From assembly GCA_945897915.1 (NCBI GenBank), contig CAMDGB010000005.1, positions 44,144 through 108,143 on the forward strand: 64,000 nucleotides of DNA, read 5' to 3'. Below are positions 43,927 through 51,987 of this stretch, piece by piece (position 1 is the first letter of the stretch; every line of letters begins with the position of its first letter). Origin of the DNA: Chryseobacterium gleum. Its GTDB lineage: Bacteria; Bacteroidota; Bacteroidia; Flavobacteriales; Flavobacteriaceae. The notes under the pieces are model-generated. The model did no database searches and was not told the DNA's origin. It saw nothing but the letters and a program-made list of their open reading frames with translations. Both the position numbers and the translations under genes were made by a program.

Positions 43927-43963
43927 CAGTGTTCAGTTTTTAGTTGGCAGTAACTGAACACTG
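43927..43963. repeat. Hairpin-forming inverted repeat between convergent genes (family C)
   Basis: CAGTGTTCAGTT (43927-43938) is perfectly inverted at 43952-43963 around a 13-nt loop, and half-copies (CTGAACACTT) extend it. It fills the gap between the peroxidase and GNAT stop codons and may act as a terminator for both. Confidence 0.65.
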
Positions 43964-43974
43964 AACACTTTCTT

Positions 43975-44469
43975 TTAAAGTATTTTCTGCATAAAAACAG
44001 AATGCAGCCATCGGTCAAATTTATAACCAGATTCTTTAATAAACCCCGCTTTTTCAAATCCAAATTTTTCGTGAAAAGTAATACTACTTTCATTTTCCGA
44101 ATCAATCACGCCAATCATTGTATGAAGATTTTGCTTTTTTGCCAAGTCAATTAATTCAGATAGTAACAAATGTCCAATCCCTTTACCGATGTAGTTTTTC
44201 TTGGCATAAACCGAATGTTCAACTGTAAATTTATAGGCTTCTCTAAAACGAAATTCGCTGTAATACCCAAATCCTACAATTTCAGTATTTATTTTTGCGA
44301 CTATAATAGGAAACCCTTTTTGCAATTTATCATCAAAAATGGCCAGTTGTTGTGCTAGAGTTCTCGGTTGGTAATCGTATAAAGCTGTGCCAGTTAAAAT
44401 TTGCTCATTAATAATTTCAAGTATAGCTGAGCAATCTTCCTTTTGGTACGTTTGAATTGATGGATTCAT
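43975..44469 (-). CDS. GNAT acetyltransferase, phosphinothricin acetyltransferase-like
   Basis: A 164-residue acetyltransferase with the PAT-type profile: EQILTGTALYDYQPRT near residue 20, FGYYSEFRFREAYKFTVEHSVYA, the acetyl-CoA loop KKNYIGKGIGHLLL, and a C-terminal FGFEKAGFIKESGYKF-type block. Such enzymes acetylate phosphinothricin-like compounds or methionine sulfoximine; the true substrate here is unknown. It is divergent from menD and convergent with the peroxidase gene. Confidence 0.85.
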   Translation of the reverse strand: MNPSIQTYQKEDCSAILEIINEQILTGTALYDYQPRTLAQQLAIFDDKLQKGFPIIVAKINTEIVGFGYYSEFRFREAYKFTVEHSVYAKKNYIGKGIGHLLLSELIDLAKKQNLHTMIGVIDSENESSITFHEKFGFEKAGFIKESGYKFDRWLHSVFMQKIL

Positions 44470-44519
44470 TTTAGTATTTATTTATGACATAAAAATATAA
44501 AAAAATCTGTATTTATTAG

Positions 44520-44527
44520 TAAATTTG
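44520..44527 (+). promoter_or_regulatory. -7 promoter box for menD
   Basis: TAAATTTG, an exact TAnnTTTG match, 82 nt before the menD TTG start. A 20-codon open frame lies in the resulting leader. Confidence 0.45.
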
Positions 44528-44545
44528 TAACTAACATTTTTAAAC

Positions 44546-44608
44546 ATGAAGAATCATAGTTTTAATTTAAAATTAATCTATCTCTTGCGTGTTTCATTAA
44601 AAAACTAA
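44546..44608 (+). CDS. Short upstream ORF in the menD leader (tentative)
   Basis: An ATG-initiated 20-codon frame (MKNHSFNLKLIYLLRVSLKN) whose TAA ends one base before the menD TTG, in another frame. It may couple translation to the weak TTG start or be a chance frame; coding is unproven. Confidence 0.3.
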   Translation: MKNHSFNLKLIYLLRVSLKN

Positions 44609-44609
44609 A

Positions 44610-46271
44610 TTGAAAGTCAACTTATATCCAAAAATACAATTAGCGCAAGCGGTTATTCAAATTTTTCGTCAAAAAGAAATTCAGCATATTGTAATTTCTC
44701 CAGGATCGAGAAACGCTCCTTTAACTATCGGATTTACCAATCAGGAAGATTTTACATGTTATAGCATTGCAGACGAACGTTGTGCGGCTTTTTTTGCATT
44801 AGGTTTGGCACAACAATTACAAAAACCTGTTGCGGTTGTTTGCACTTCTGGTTCGGCAGTTTTAAATTATTATCCCGCCGTTGCTGAAGCATTTTATAGC
44901 CAAATTCCTTTACTTATTGTTTCAGCTGATAGACCAAAAAATATGATTGATATCGGTGACGGACAAACCATTCGTCAAGAAAATGTGTTTGCCAATCATA
45001 TTGTTTTTTCGGCTAATTTAAGTGAAAATGCTTCAGCGCAAAATGATAATCTTATTGTTTCTGCTATTGAAAGAGCAATTTTTCTAAAAGGTCCGGCACA
45101 TATTAATGTACCTTTTGAGGAACCGTTATATGAAACACTTTTGGAACCAACTTATATTCCGATAATTTCCAATTCATTTATTGAAAAATCCGAGTTTAAT
45201 TTGGATGCGAAATTCTTATCAGAATGGCAATCAGCAAAAAAGAAATTAATTTTAGTTGGCGAGTTGTTACCAAATGCTATCGAACAAAAGTATATTGAAT
45301 TTTTAGCTAAAGACGAAAGTGTATTGGTGCTTTTGGAAAAAACATCAAATTTGCATCATCCTACTTTTATCGATAGAATTGATACTTTAATTTCTACTTT
45401 TTCTGAAGAAGAAAAGCTTAATTTTCAACCAGATATTCTGCTAACATTTGGTGGTATGGTAGTTTCTAAACGTATAAAATCCTTATTGAGAAATTACCAG
45501 CCAAAGCAACATTGGCATGTAGATGAAATTAGAGCTTATGATACATTTGGTAGTTTGTCGCAACATTTTCAAACAAACAGTACAAGTTTTTTAAGTCAAT
45601 TAGTAGTTGAAAATAATTTGATAACCTCTGATTATCAGCACGGTTTTCAATCCATTTGGCAAAATAGAGTATTAAATCACAATAAATACATGTCTGAAAT
45701 TCCATTTTCAGATTTTAAAGTTTTCGATTTTTTAAGTCGTAATTTAACAGATAATATTCAGTTACAAGTCAGCAATAGTTCGCCAATACGATATTTGCAA
45801 TTGGTAGCGTTGAATAAAACAATTGAGGTTTTTAGTAATCGTGGTACAAGTGGGATTGACGGAAGTACATCAACGGCAATTGGAGCCGCTGTAGCAAATA
45901 AAAAGCCTACAATTTTCGTTACGGGTGATATAAGTTTTCTATACGACAGTAATGCGTTATGGAACAATTATATTCCAAAGAATTTCAAAATTATTTTAAT
46001 TAACAACAGTGGTGGCGGTATTTTTAGAATTTTACCTGGTCATGAAGAAACGGAAACGTTTAACACTTTTTTTGAAACTTCTCACCACTTGACAGCGGAA
46101 CATTTAGCCAAAATGTATGCGTTTGAATATACTTCAGTTCAAAACGAAGTGGAACTTCATGCTGTTTGGGATTCTTTTATTTCTAACGATAATAGACCAT
46201 CTATTTTAGAAATTTTCACGCCTGAAAAAATAAATGATATTGTTTTATTGGATTACTTTGAGAATTTGTGA
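44610..46271 (+). CDS. menD: SEPHCHC synthase (menaquinone biosynthesis)
   Basis: Thiamine-diphosphate enzyme joining isochorismate and 2-oxoglutarate in menaquinone synthesis. The N-terminal SPGSRNAPLTI and DERCAAFFALGLA, CTSGSAVLNYYPAVAEAFY and the cofactor motif GDISFLYDSNAL...NNSGGGIF are typical of MenD. Length 553 is normal. The only suitable start is TTG at 44610. No other men genes are adjacent. The stop lies 5 nt from that of the convergent TPR gene. Confidence 0.94.
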   Translation: MKVNLYPKIQLAQAVIQIFRQKEIQHIVISPGSRNAPLTIGFTNQEDFTCYSIADERCAAFFALGLAQQLQKPVAVVCTSGSAVLNYYPAVAEAFYSQIPLLIVSADRPKNMIDIGDGQTIRQENVFANHIVFSANLSENASAQNDNLIVSAIERAIFLKGPAHINVPFEEPLYETLLEPTYIPIISNSFIEKSEFNLDAKFLSEWQSAKKKLILVGELLPNAIEQKYIEFLAKDESVLVLLEKTSNLHHPTFIDRIDTLISTFSEEEKLNFQPDILLTFGGMVVSKRIKSLLRNYQPKQHWHVDEIRAYDTFGSLSQHFQTNSTSFLSQLVVENNLITSDYQHGFQSIWQNRVLNHNKYMSEIPFSDFKVFDFLSRNLTDNIQLQVSNSSPIRYLQLVALNKTIEVFSNRGTSGIDGSTSTAIGAAVANKKPTIFVTGDISFLYDSNALWNNYIPKNFKIILINNSGGGIFRILPGHEETETFNTFFETSHHLTAEHLAKMYAFEYTSVQNEVELHAVWDSFISNDNRPSILEIFTPEKINDIVLLDYFENL

Positions 46272-46276
46272 TAATC

Positions 46277-47131
46277 TTATTTATTCAATTCAGTTTCCAT
46301 TAATTTTAAGTATTTAGTAAACTGATTTTCAGTTTTCGACCATTTTTCAGCTTCAATTTTCCATTTCTTAAAATTAACTTTATCCTTTGTTTCATAATAT
46401 TTATAAGCAAGATTATAGGCAGTTTCTTGTTTATAATTCTCTTCTTTACACGTTTTTACCATTGTAAAATATGTTTTTATAATGTCATCTGTTTTTCCTT
46501 GATTATTATATGAATATGCTAGTTCCTTATAGGTATAGCAATCATTTGGATTGTTTTTAATGGCTTTTAATAAACAATTTTCTGCCTTTTCATATTTTTT
46601 TAAAGCATTATAAGAAAACGCTAATTCTGTTTGTAATCCTTTAAAATTTGGATCAATTTTCTCTGCTTTTTCTAAATAAGTTAATGCCTTTTCACATTCA
46701 TTCCATCCGTTATACATGAATCCCCATCGATAAAGACGTTCAATAGAATTTTCATCCGATTTGTAAATTGCTAACCATTTAGGTGTTTTCTCAATTTTTA
46801 ATTCTGTGAATTTAGAATCAGGGATTTCGGCTATTGCAACACGATTTGGCTCAAGTCTGACTTTTAAAAAACTAACATCTCTATTTTCTTCTTTTTCCAC
46901 AGGAATAAATTTTCCTGTTTTGTTAATTTTAAAATCTCCTTCATAGTTTAAAGTTAAACCTGCTGTAGCATCAATATAAATAAAACCAAAACTATAGAGA
47001 CTATCTTTATTCATTTGATAGGCTACCCATTTGTCTTCACATTGCACATTTCTTTTATCGAATTTCAATTCGTTTTGAGCGTGTAGCGAGCTTATTGAAG
47101 CAAAAAATAATAAAGTAAATAGATTTTTCAT
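46277..47131 (-). CDS. Exported TPR-repeat protein
   Basis: A 284-residue protein with a cleavable signal peptide (MKNLFTLLFFASISSLHAQ), a beta-rich domain of about 120 residues, then three to four tetratricopeptide repeats (from about residue 130: ALTYLEKAEKIDPNFK, YEKAENCLLKAIKNNPND, YKELAYSYNNQGK). TPR domains mediate protein contacts; no enzymatic motif is visible and no function can be named. A -7 box precedes it at 47154-47161, next to the terminator of the upstream DUF1456 gene. Confidence 0.82.
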   Translation of the reverse strand: MKNLFTLLFFASISSLHAQNELKFDKRNVQCEDKWVAYQMNKDSLYSFGFIYIDATAGLTLNYEGDFKINKTGKFIPVEKEENRDVSFLKVRLEPNRVAIAEIPDSKFTELKIEKTPKWLAIYKSDENSIERLYRWGFMYNGWNECEKALTYLEKAEKIDPNFKGLQTELAFSYNALKKYEKAENCLLKAIKNNPNDCYTYKELAYSYNNQGKTDDIIKTYFTMVKTCKEENYKQETAYNLAYKYYETKDKVNFKKWKIEAEKWSKTENQFTKYLKLMETELNK

Positions 47132-47153
47132 AGTTAGAAATTTAGGGTTGAAT

Positions 47154-47161
47154 CAAATATA
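47154..47161 (-). promoter_or_regulatory. -7 promoter box for the TPR gene
   Basis: TATATTTG on the minus strand, an exact TAnnTTTG match, 22 nt before the ATG at 47131. Confidence 0.5.
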
Positions 47162-47166
47162 AAAAT

Positions 47167-47191
47167 AAATCCTCAATACTATTGAGGATTT
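47167..47191 (-). terminator. Rho-independent terminator after the DUF1456 gene
   Basis: AAATCCTCAAT (47167-47177) pairs perfectly with ATTGAGGATTT (47181-47191) around a 3-nt loop. It starts 4 nt after the DUF1456 stop. Confidence 0.75.
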
Positions 47192-47195
47192 AATG

Positions 47196-47696
47196 TTATT
47201 TTTTTCCGTCCTTAAATTTAAATTTTTCAACTGGATTTTGTTTGGCAGGTTTTTTATCGTTGCCAAATTTATTTTTTCCAAACGCTGGTTTTTTATCTGA
47301 ATTTTCACCGGTTTTGGGCTTAAATTCTTTCTTTTCACCAGTTCTTGGTTTATACTGTGTTTTACTATCCGTTTTATTATAAGGTTTTTTAGGTTCGTAA
47401 ATGGTTTTATCCGTTTTCTCGGTTTGTGTTTCGTAATCTTTGTGAGTCTTAATTACTTCTCGAGGGTTTTTTGGGTTTTCCTTCGTACCACGTAAATGAA
47501 TAATTAATCCGTTTAAGAAATTACGTAGAACTTGATCACCACATTCCATAAAATTAGCGTGGTCTTCCGCACGGAAAATATCACCTAATTCGCCTTTCGA
47601 CATTTTAAAATCGACTAAGTTTAAGATTTCAACTATTTGGTCGTCTCTTAATTGTAAAGCAACACGTAGTTTTTTGAAGATATCGTTATTGTTCAT
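47196..47696 (-). CDS. DUF1456 protein with a basic disordered tail
   Basis: A 166-residue protein. Residues 1-70 form one DUF1456 (YehS-like) unit: NNNDIFKKLRVALQLRDDQI, FRAEDHANFMECGDQVLRNFLNGLI. E. coli YehS has two such units; here the second is replaced by about 95 residues rich in Lys, Pro, Thr and Asn (PKKPYNKTDSKTQ, KKPAFGKNKFGNDKKPAK), probably disordered and possibly nucleic-acid binding. The function of the family is not established. A -7 box lies at 47737-47744, inside the end of the neighbouring esterase gene. Confidence 0.82.
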   Translation of the reverse strand: MNNNDIFKKLRVALQLRDDQIVEILNLVDFKMSKGELGDIFRAEDHANFMECGDQVLRNFLNGLIIHLRGTKENPKNPREVIKTHKDYETQTEKTDKTIYEPKKPYNKTDSKTQYKPRTGEKKEFKPKTGENSDKKPAFGKNKFGNDKKPAKQNPVEKFKFKDGKK

Positions 47697-47726
47697 TTTA
47701 TCGTTTATTGTTTGTTATCGACATAT

Positions 47727-48521
47727 TTAGTAAAGCCAAAGATACGCTTTTGCGAAAGCATTTCTCCATAATTTTTCGTTATGTTTGCCCTCTTTTACAA
47801 TTACAGATTTATTTAGCTTTTTGCATTCGCAACGTTTTGAATTTATTTGCGTTTCCATTTCTTTCATGTCGGAAACCATTGTTCCGTCATCTTCTTTATC
47901 GCCACACAGCATATAAATTTTGGTAGTAAATTTTGGTGTGTCCTCCATTTTCTGAAAAATTTCTTTCTTATTTATCCAAAAAGCAGGTGAGAAGCAACCT
48001 ACTTTTCCAAAAACCTCTGGATATTGAAAAGCTGCATAAAACGAAACCAATCCGCCAAGCGAACTTCCAAAAATACCAGTATTTTTCGCATTTGTTTTAG
48101 TTCTATAAGTCGAATCAATATAAGGTTTTAACGTTTTTACAATAAACTCTAAATACGCGTTGGCATTTCCTCCGCCGTGTTTTTCGTTTTTATACGGAGT
48201 AAGTTCGTCTATTCGTTTTTCATTTCCGTGAGCAATACCAATAATTATTACTTTGGCTTTTAAGCTGTCTAAAGTCTCATCAATATTCCATTCTCCTGCA
48301 TAGGAGGCGGCTTCATCAAATAAATTTTGAGCGTCGTGCATGTAAATTACTGGATATTTTTTAGTTGATTTTCCGTAATTTAATGGTAAATAAATCCAAA
48401 TTTTCTTTTTCGTTTGCAGTTGTGGCGCGTCTATTTCAAAGGTTGAAAATCGCTGTTGTGCGACTGTTTTCGTAATTGTAAAGAAAAAAAAGAATAGAAA
48501 TAGTCTTAAAAATTGTTGCAT
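47727..48521 (-). CDS. Exported esterase D-type alpha/beta hydrolase
   Basis: A 264-residue secreted hydrolase of the esterase D/IroE group. It has a Phe-rich signal peptide cleaved near TVAQ (about residue 21), KKIWIYLPLNYG with YPVIYMHDAQNLFDE, the nucleophile elbow FGSSLGGLVSFYAA, and the probable catalytic His in KEGKHNEKLW. Relatives act on siderophores, acylated sugars or formylglutathione; the substrate here is unknown. It is divergent from the TerB-like gene and shares a 40-nt intergenic region with it. Confidence 0.86.
   Translation of the reverse strand: MQQFLRLFLFFFFFTITKTVAQQRFSTFEIDAPQLQTKKKIWIYLPLNYGKSTKKYPVIYMHDAQNLFDEAASYAGEWNIDETLDSLKAKVIIIGIAHGNEKRIDELTPYKNEKHGGGNANAYLEFIVKTLKPYIDSTYRTKTNAKNTGIFGSSLGGLVSFYAAFQYPEVFGKVGCFSPAFWINKKEIFQKMEDTPKFTTKIYMLCGDKEDDGTMVSDMKEMETQINSKRCECKKLNKSVIVKEGKHNEKLWRNAFAKAYLWLY
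47737..47744 (-). promoter_or_regulatory. -7 promoter box for the DUF1456 gene
   Basis: TATCTTTG on the minus strand, an exact TAnnTTTG match, 40 nt before the ATG at 47696 and within the last codons of the esterase gene. Confidence 0.45.
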
Positions 48522-48526
48522 TTTTT

Positions 48527-48534
48527 TATATTTG
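48527..48534 (+). promoter_or_regulatory. -7 promoter box for the TerB-like gene
   Basis: TATATTTG, an exact TAnnTTTG match, 5 nt outside the divergent esterase ATG and 27 nt before ATG 48562. It lies inside the longer open frame from 48532, favouring the shorter start. Confidence 0.5.
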
Positions 48535-48561
48535 AAGAATAGTATAAAAGTAATAATTTTG

Positions 48562-48963
48562 ATGGAAACTACTCAAGAAAAAATTAGTTTGTTGCAAGAA
48601 ATGATTTCGTTTGCTTTAATTGACGGCGAATTGCACGATAGAGAATACGATTTTATTGAAATTGTAGCGTATGAATTGCGAATTGATAAAGCTACTTTAT
48701 TGAAATTATATGAAAATAAAGGAGAAATTAAAGTAATAAAAGACGAAATGAACAGAATTTGTCAGTTTTATCGATTGGCTTTGTTGATGCGTTCCGATAA
48801 TGTTTTGCATGAAAGAGAAACCGTTAAAATTAATGAAATTGGCATTCATATGGGACTAAATCCTTATGCGATGAAACGCGTTTTAAAGCTCATTGAAGAT
48901 TCTCCAAATCATACTGTTGACGCGCATACATTAATTGCTATTTTCAGTGAACAATTGAATTAG
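48562..48963 (+). CDS. TerB-like tellurite-resistance-type protein
   Basis: A 133-residue helical protein resembling the TerB fold: EMISFALIDGELHDREYDFIEI has the acidic helix pair typical of TerB-like domains, and LLMRSDNVLHERETVKINEIG repeats the pattern. TerB domains appear in metal-stress and membrane-associated systems, but none of the other ter genes is nearby and the role here is unknown. ATG 48562 is preferred over the upstream TTG at 48532 because a promoter box lies between. It appears to be monocistronic. Confidence 0.75.
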   Translation: METTQEKISLLQEMISFALIDGELHDREYDFIEIVAYELRIDKATLLKLYENKGEIKVIKDEMNRICQFYRLALLMRSDNVLHERETVKINEIGIHMGLNPYAMKRVLKLIEDSPNHTVDAHTLIAIFSEQLN

Positions 48964-49012
48964 GTTTTGCTTTAAGGAAAAAGGTATAAGGAAAAAGGTT
49001 TAGAGTTTACTT

Positions 49013-50323
49013 TTATACAGGTTCCGCATACAAATCAAATTCTGTAGCGTCAATAATTTTTAAGTTTACAAAATCGCCTGTTTTTAAATAAAATTTTGAA
49101 GCATCAATTAATACTTCATTATCTACATCAGGACTATCAAACTCAGTTCTTCCTACAAAATGTTCGCCTTCTTTTCTGTCGATGACACATTTGAATGTTT
49201 TACCAATTTTTTCTTGATTTAATTCCCAAGAAATTTGTGCTTGGATGTCCATAATTTGGGCTGCTCGGTCTTGTTTTACCTCTTCAGGAACATCGTCTTC
49301 CAACAAATATGCGTGCGTGTTTTCTTCGTGAGAATAGGTAAAACAACCCAAACGTTCGAAACGCATTTCTTCAACCCAATTTTTAAGAATATTGAAATCT
49401 TCTTCAGTTTCTCCAGGATAACCCACAATTAAAGTCGTTCTAATAGTCATTTCAGGAACTAACGCTCTAAATTCTTGAATTAAATTCGTCGTTTTTTCTT
49501 GAGTCGTTCCGCGTCGCATCGATTTTAAAATGCTATCTGAAATATGTTGTAAAGGAATATCTAAATAGTTGCAAATTTTTGATTCCCGTTTCATTAATTC
49601 TAAAACGTCCATTGGGAAACCAGTAGGGAAGGCATAATGTAAACGAATCCATTCAATTCCTTCTACTTTAACTAAGGCTTCTAAAAGTTCAGCTAAGTTT
49701 CTTTTTTTGTATAAATCTAAACCGTAATAGGTTAAATCTTGTGCGATTAATATTAATTCTTTTACGCCGTTTTTTGCTAATTTCTCAGCTTCAATTACCA
49801 AATGTTCAATAGGAGTAGACTTGTGTTTTCCTCTCATTAGTGGAATCGCACAAAAACTACAAGGTCGGTCGCAACCTTCTGCAATTTTTAAATAGGCGTA
49901 ATTTTTTGGCGTTGTGGTTAAACGTTCTCCAATTAATTCGTGTTTATAATCGGCACCTAATGCTTTTAATAATAAAGGTAATTCGGTTGTGCCAAAAAAC
50001 TGATCTATGTTTGGAATTTCTTTTTCTAAATCGGGTCTGTATCGCTCAGATAAACAACCGGTAACAAAAACTTTGTCTACTAAACCTTGTTCTTTCTTTT
50101 CGGCATATTCTAAAATCGTATTTATCGATTCTTCTTTGGCATTATCTATAAAACCACATGTATTAATAACTATGATGTTTCCTTCGTCTTTTGTGGCTTC
50201 GTGTGTTACTTCTTTTCCGTTGGCACGAAGTTGTCCCATTAAAATTTCACTATCATACACATTTTTAGAACAACCTAAGGTAATGACGTTAATTTTATTT
50301 TTCTTTAAAGACTTGGTTCTCAT
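49013..50323 (-). CDS. rimO: Ribosomal protein S12 methylthiotransferase RimO
   Basis: Radical SAM enzyme that methylthiolates an Asp of ribosomal protein S12. The N-terminal MTTase domain holds cluster ligands Cys18 (TLGCSKN), Cys56 (NTCGF) and Cys90 (TGCLSERY). The radical SAM motif CDRPCSFC is at residues 151-158 with Cys at 151, 155 and 158. A C-terminal TRAM domain ends the 436-residue chain. A -7 box is at 50347-50354. Confidence 0.95.
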   Translation of the reverse strand: MRTKSLKKNKINVITLGCSKNVYDSEILMGQLRANGKEVTHEATKDEGNIIVINTCGFIDNAKEESINTILEYAEKKEQGLVDKVFVTGCLSERYRPDLEKEIPNIDQFFGTTELPLLLKALGADYKHELIGERLTTTPKNYAYLKIAEGCDRPCSFCAIPLMRGKHKSTPIEHLVIEAEKLAKNGVKELILIAQDLTYYGLDLYKKRNLAELLEALVKVEGIEWIRLHYAFPTGFPMDVLELMKRESKICNYLDIPLQHISDSILKSMRRGTTQEKTTNLIQEFRALVPEMTIRTTLIVGYPGETEEDFNILKNWVEEMRFERLGCFTYSHEENTHAYLLEDDVPEEVKQDRAAQIMDIQAQISWELNQEKIGKTFKCVIDRKEGEHFVGRTEFDSPDVDNEVLIDASKFYLKTGDFVNLKIIDATEFDLYAEPV

Positions 50324-50346
50324 ACTAATTGTTTTGTTTCAGGGTG

Positions 50347-50354
50347 CAAAATTA
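50347..50354 (-). promoter_or_regulatory. -7 promoter box for rimO
   Basis: TAATTTTG on the minus strand, an exact TAnnTTTG match, 23 nt before the rimO ATG. Confidence 0.5.
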
Positions 50355-50355
50355 A

Positions 50356-50393
50356 TAAAAAAATGTCGCTAAACTTGAAGTAAAGCGACATTT
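50356..50393 (-). terminator. Rho-independent terminator after the FadL-type gene
   Basis: On the minus strand AAATGTCGCT (50384-50393) pairs with AGCGACATTT (50361-50370), followed by a T run. Confidence 0.82.
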
Positions 50394-50413
50394 GTGAAAT
50401 TTTTGTAAGTTAT

Positions 50414-51919
50414 TTAAAAATTTACCACGTACGTTAAAGTAACATTATTGTTGAAATTTTTAATTCTTGCCGGATCATTTAGGCCAGAAGTTAATAAAGC
50501 TTCTGTTCTGGCACGATATTCGTTTGTGTAAGAAATATCTAATTTAGAATCTCCAAAATTATATCCTAAACCACTAGAATAACTCATTAAATCACCAAAA
50601 GCGAGGTCAACTTTATATGGACTTTGTTCAAAACGGTAACCAGCTCTAACACTCCATTGTTTTATTTTGTATTCACCACCAACTCGTAATTCGTAAGTAT
50701 CTTGTAGCTCATTTTCTATTTGTGTATTTAAACTGCTATAAATAATTTCTTTAGTTGGTTTAAATTGTGTATTTGCATAGTTTTTACTTATGTAATCCAA
50801 ACTTAACAATCCTTTTTTACCAAATAAAACAGTTCCACTTGCTGTTAATTTACTTGGTGTTTGAATTTTATATGTTGGATATACGTTTACAAAATTTGGA
50901 TTAACAAAATCTTCAAAAGGAACTATTCCATTTGTTGAAGTTGTTGAAATACTTTGTATTAATTCATCATTTAAGCGATACCAAGTTGGAGTTTCATATG
51001 CTAATCCTAGACGAATATTTTGATTTGCTTTATATATCGCACCAAAATTTATAGAAAAACCAGAGCCATAAGTGTAAAATTCGTTGTTGAAACTAGCAGT
51101 TCTTATGGCATAATTATTAGGTGTGTTATTTATAGAATTATTATTTCTTTCAAATAATGAAGTAGTTCTTAAATAATCCGTAAAATGAAAATTCATATTC
51201 ATACCTACATATAATTTGTCTTCATAAGCACCAGAAAAGTTCATTGTGAATTTTCCATTATATCCTTTTGCTTGAATGGTGTTTATATGTGTGTATTTTC
51301 CTCCAAAAGGCACATTTGAGACATAACCGTTTGTCGTAGCATTATAATCTAAAACATAGGAATTATATCCTAACCAGGCTTGTTGTTCTATAAAATTTAA
51401 TTCATCATAGTATGTGCCATCTAAATTCCCTACACCATTATTACCGTTAGCAAATCGTTTAAAATAAAGATCTATTGAATTATAAGGATTTGTACCTTCG
51501 CTTACAATAAAATCATTTAAATTATTAGCATTTTCATAATTTAAACCTAAAGCGAATTTTTTCCAACCACTTTTTGATTGACTGTCATTAAAAACAAATA
51601 CTGCACCCAATTGATTGATGTCCAGTGAATTTTCGTTGGTTTTACTATTTGTTCCAAAATAACTAGCCGTATTTTTTTTGTTAAAGCTAGACACCGATAT
51701 AGTAGCTTGATTGTAATTGAAAATTGAAGATCCAGCTGGATTATCATTTATGGCTGACAAATCACCTCCAATAGCACCAAATGCTCCACCCATTGCTCTA
51801 TATCTTGCAGTTCCATTTAAATTTTGTATGCCGTAACGTAAGGCATCTGACATAGTGGTTTCTTGTGCGCTAACTGTAAAAGCACCTCCAATTAATAAAG
51901 AAAATAGTATCTTTTTCAT
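50414..51919 (-). CDS. OmpP1/FadL-family outer-membrane transporter
   Basis: A 501-residue beta-barrel with signal peptide MKKILFSLLIGGAFTVSAQ. GTARYRAMGGAFGAIGGDLSAINDNPAGSS-type sequence at residues 35-65 is the FadL/OmpP1 hatch-domain signature (NPAG), followed by many aromatic amphipathic strands and a C-terminal VTLTYVVNF strand with terminal Phe. Members import hydrophobic compounds such as fatty acids; specificity here is unknown. The Trp/Gly-repeat lipoprotein gene lies upstream on the same strand but is separated by a terminator. Confidence 0.88.
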   Translation of the reverse strand: MKKILFSLLIGGAFTVSAQETTMSDALRYGIQNLNGTARYRAMGGAFGAIGGDLSAINDNPAGSSIFNYNQATISVSSFNKKNTASYFGTNSKTNENSLDINQLGAVFVFNDSQSKSGWKKFALGLNYENANNLNDFIVSEGTNPYNSIDLYFKRFANGNNGVGNLDGTYYDELNFIEQQAWLGYNSYVLDYNATTNGYVSNVPFGGKYTHINTIQAKGYNGKFTMNFSGAYEDKLYVGMNMNFHFTDYLRTTSLFERNNNSINNTPNNYAIRTASFNNEFYTYGSGFSINFGAIYKANQNIRLGLAYETPTWYRLNDELIQSISTTSTNGIVPFEDFVNPNFVNVYPTYKIQTPSKLTASGTVLFGKKGLLSLDYISKNYANTQFKPTKEIIYSSLNTQIENELQDTYELRVGGEYKIKQWSVRAGYRFEQSPYKVDLAFGDLMSYSSGLGYNFGDSKLDISYTNEYRARTEALLTSGLNDPARIKNFNNNVTLTYVVNF

Positions 51920-51937
51920 AAATCTAAAATTATATTT

Positions 51938-51973
51938 TTTAAAGAAACCTGCTTGTGTTTTTTAAACAGGTTT
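51938..51973 (-). terminator. Probable terminator after the Trp/Gly-repeat lipoprotein gene
   Basis: On the minus strand AAACCTG (51967-51973) pairs with CAGGTTT (51945-51951) around a 15-nt loop, with a T-rich tract after it. The stem is short. Confidence 0.55.
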
Positions 51974-51987
51974 TATGTATTTATTTA

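Noticed and set aside
47153..47338. 61-codon lysine-rich frame inside the DUF1456 gene
   Set aside because: Same strand, different frame of the low-complexity tail. There is no start context and it crosses the terminator.
48962..49012. Direct repeat AAGGAAAAAGGT after the TerB-like gene
   Set aside because: Only two short purine-rich copies that can arise by slippage. There is no further structure.
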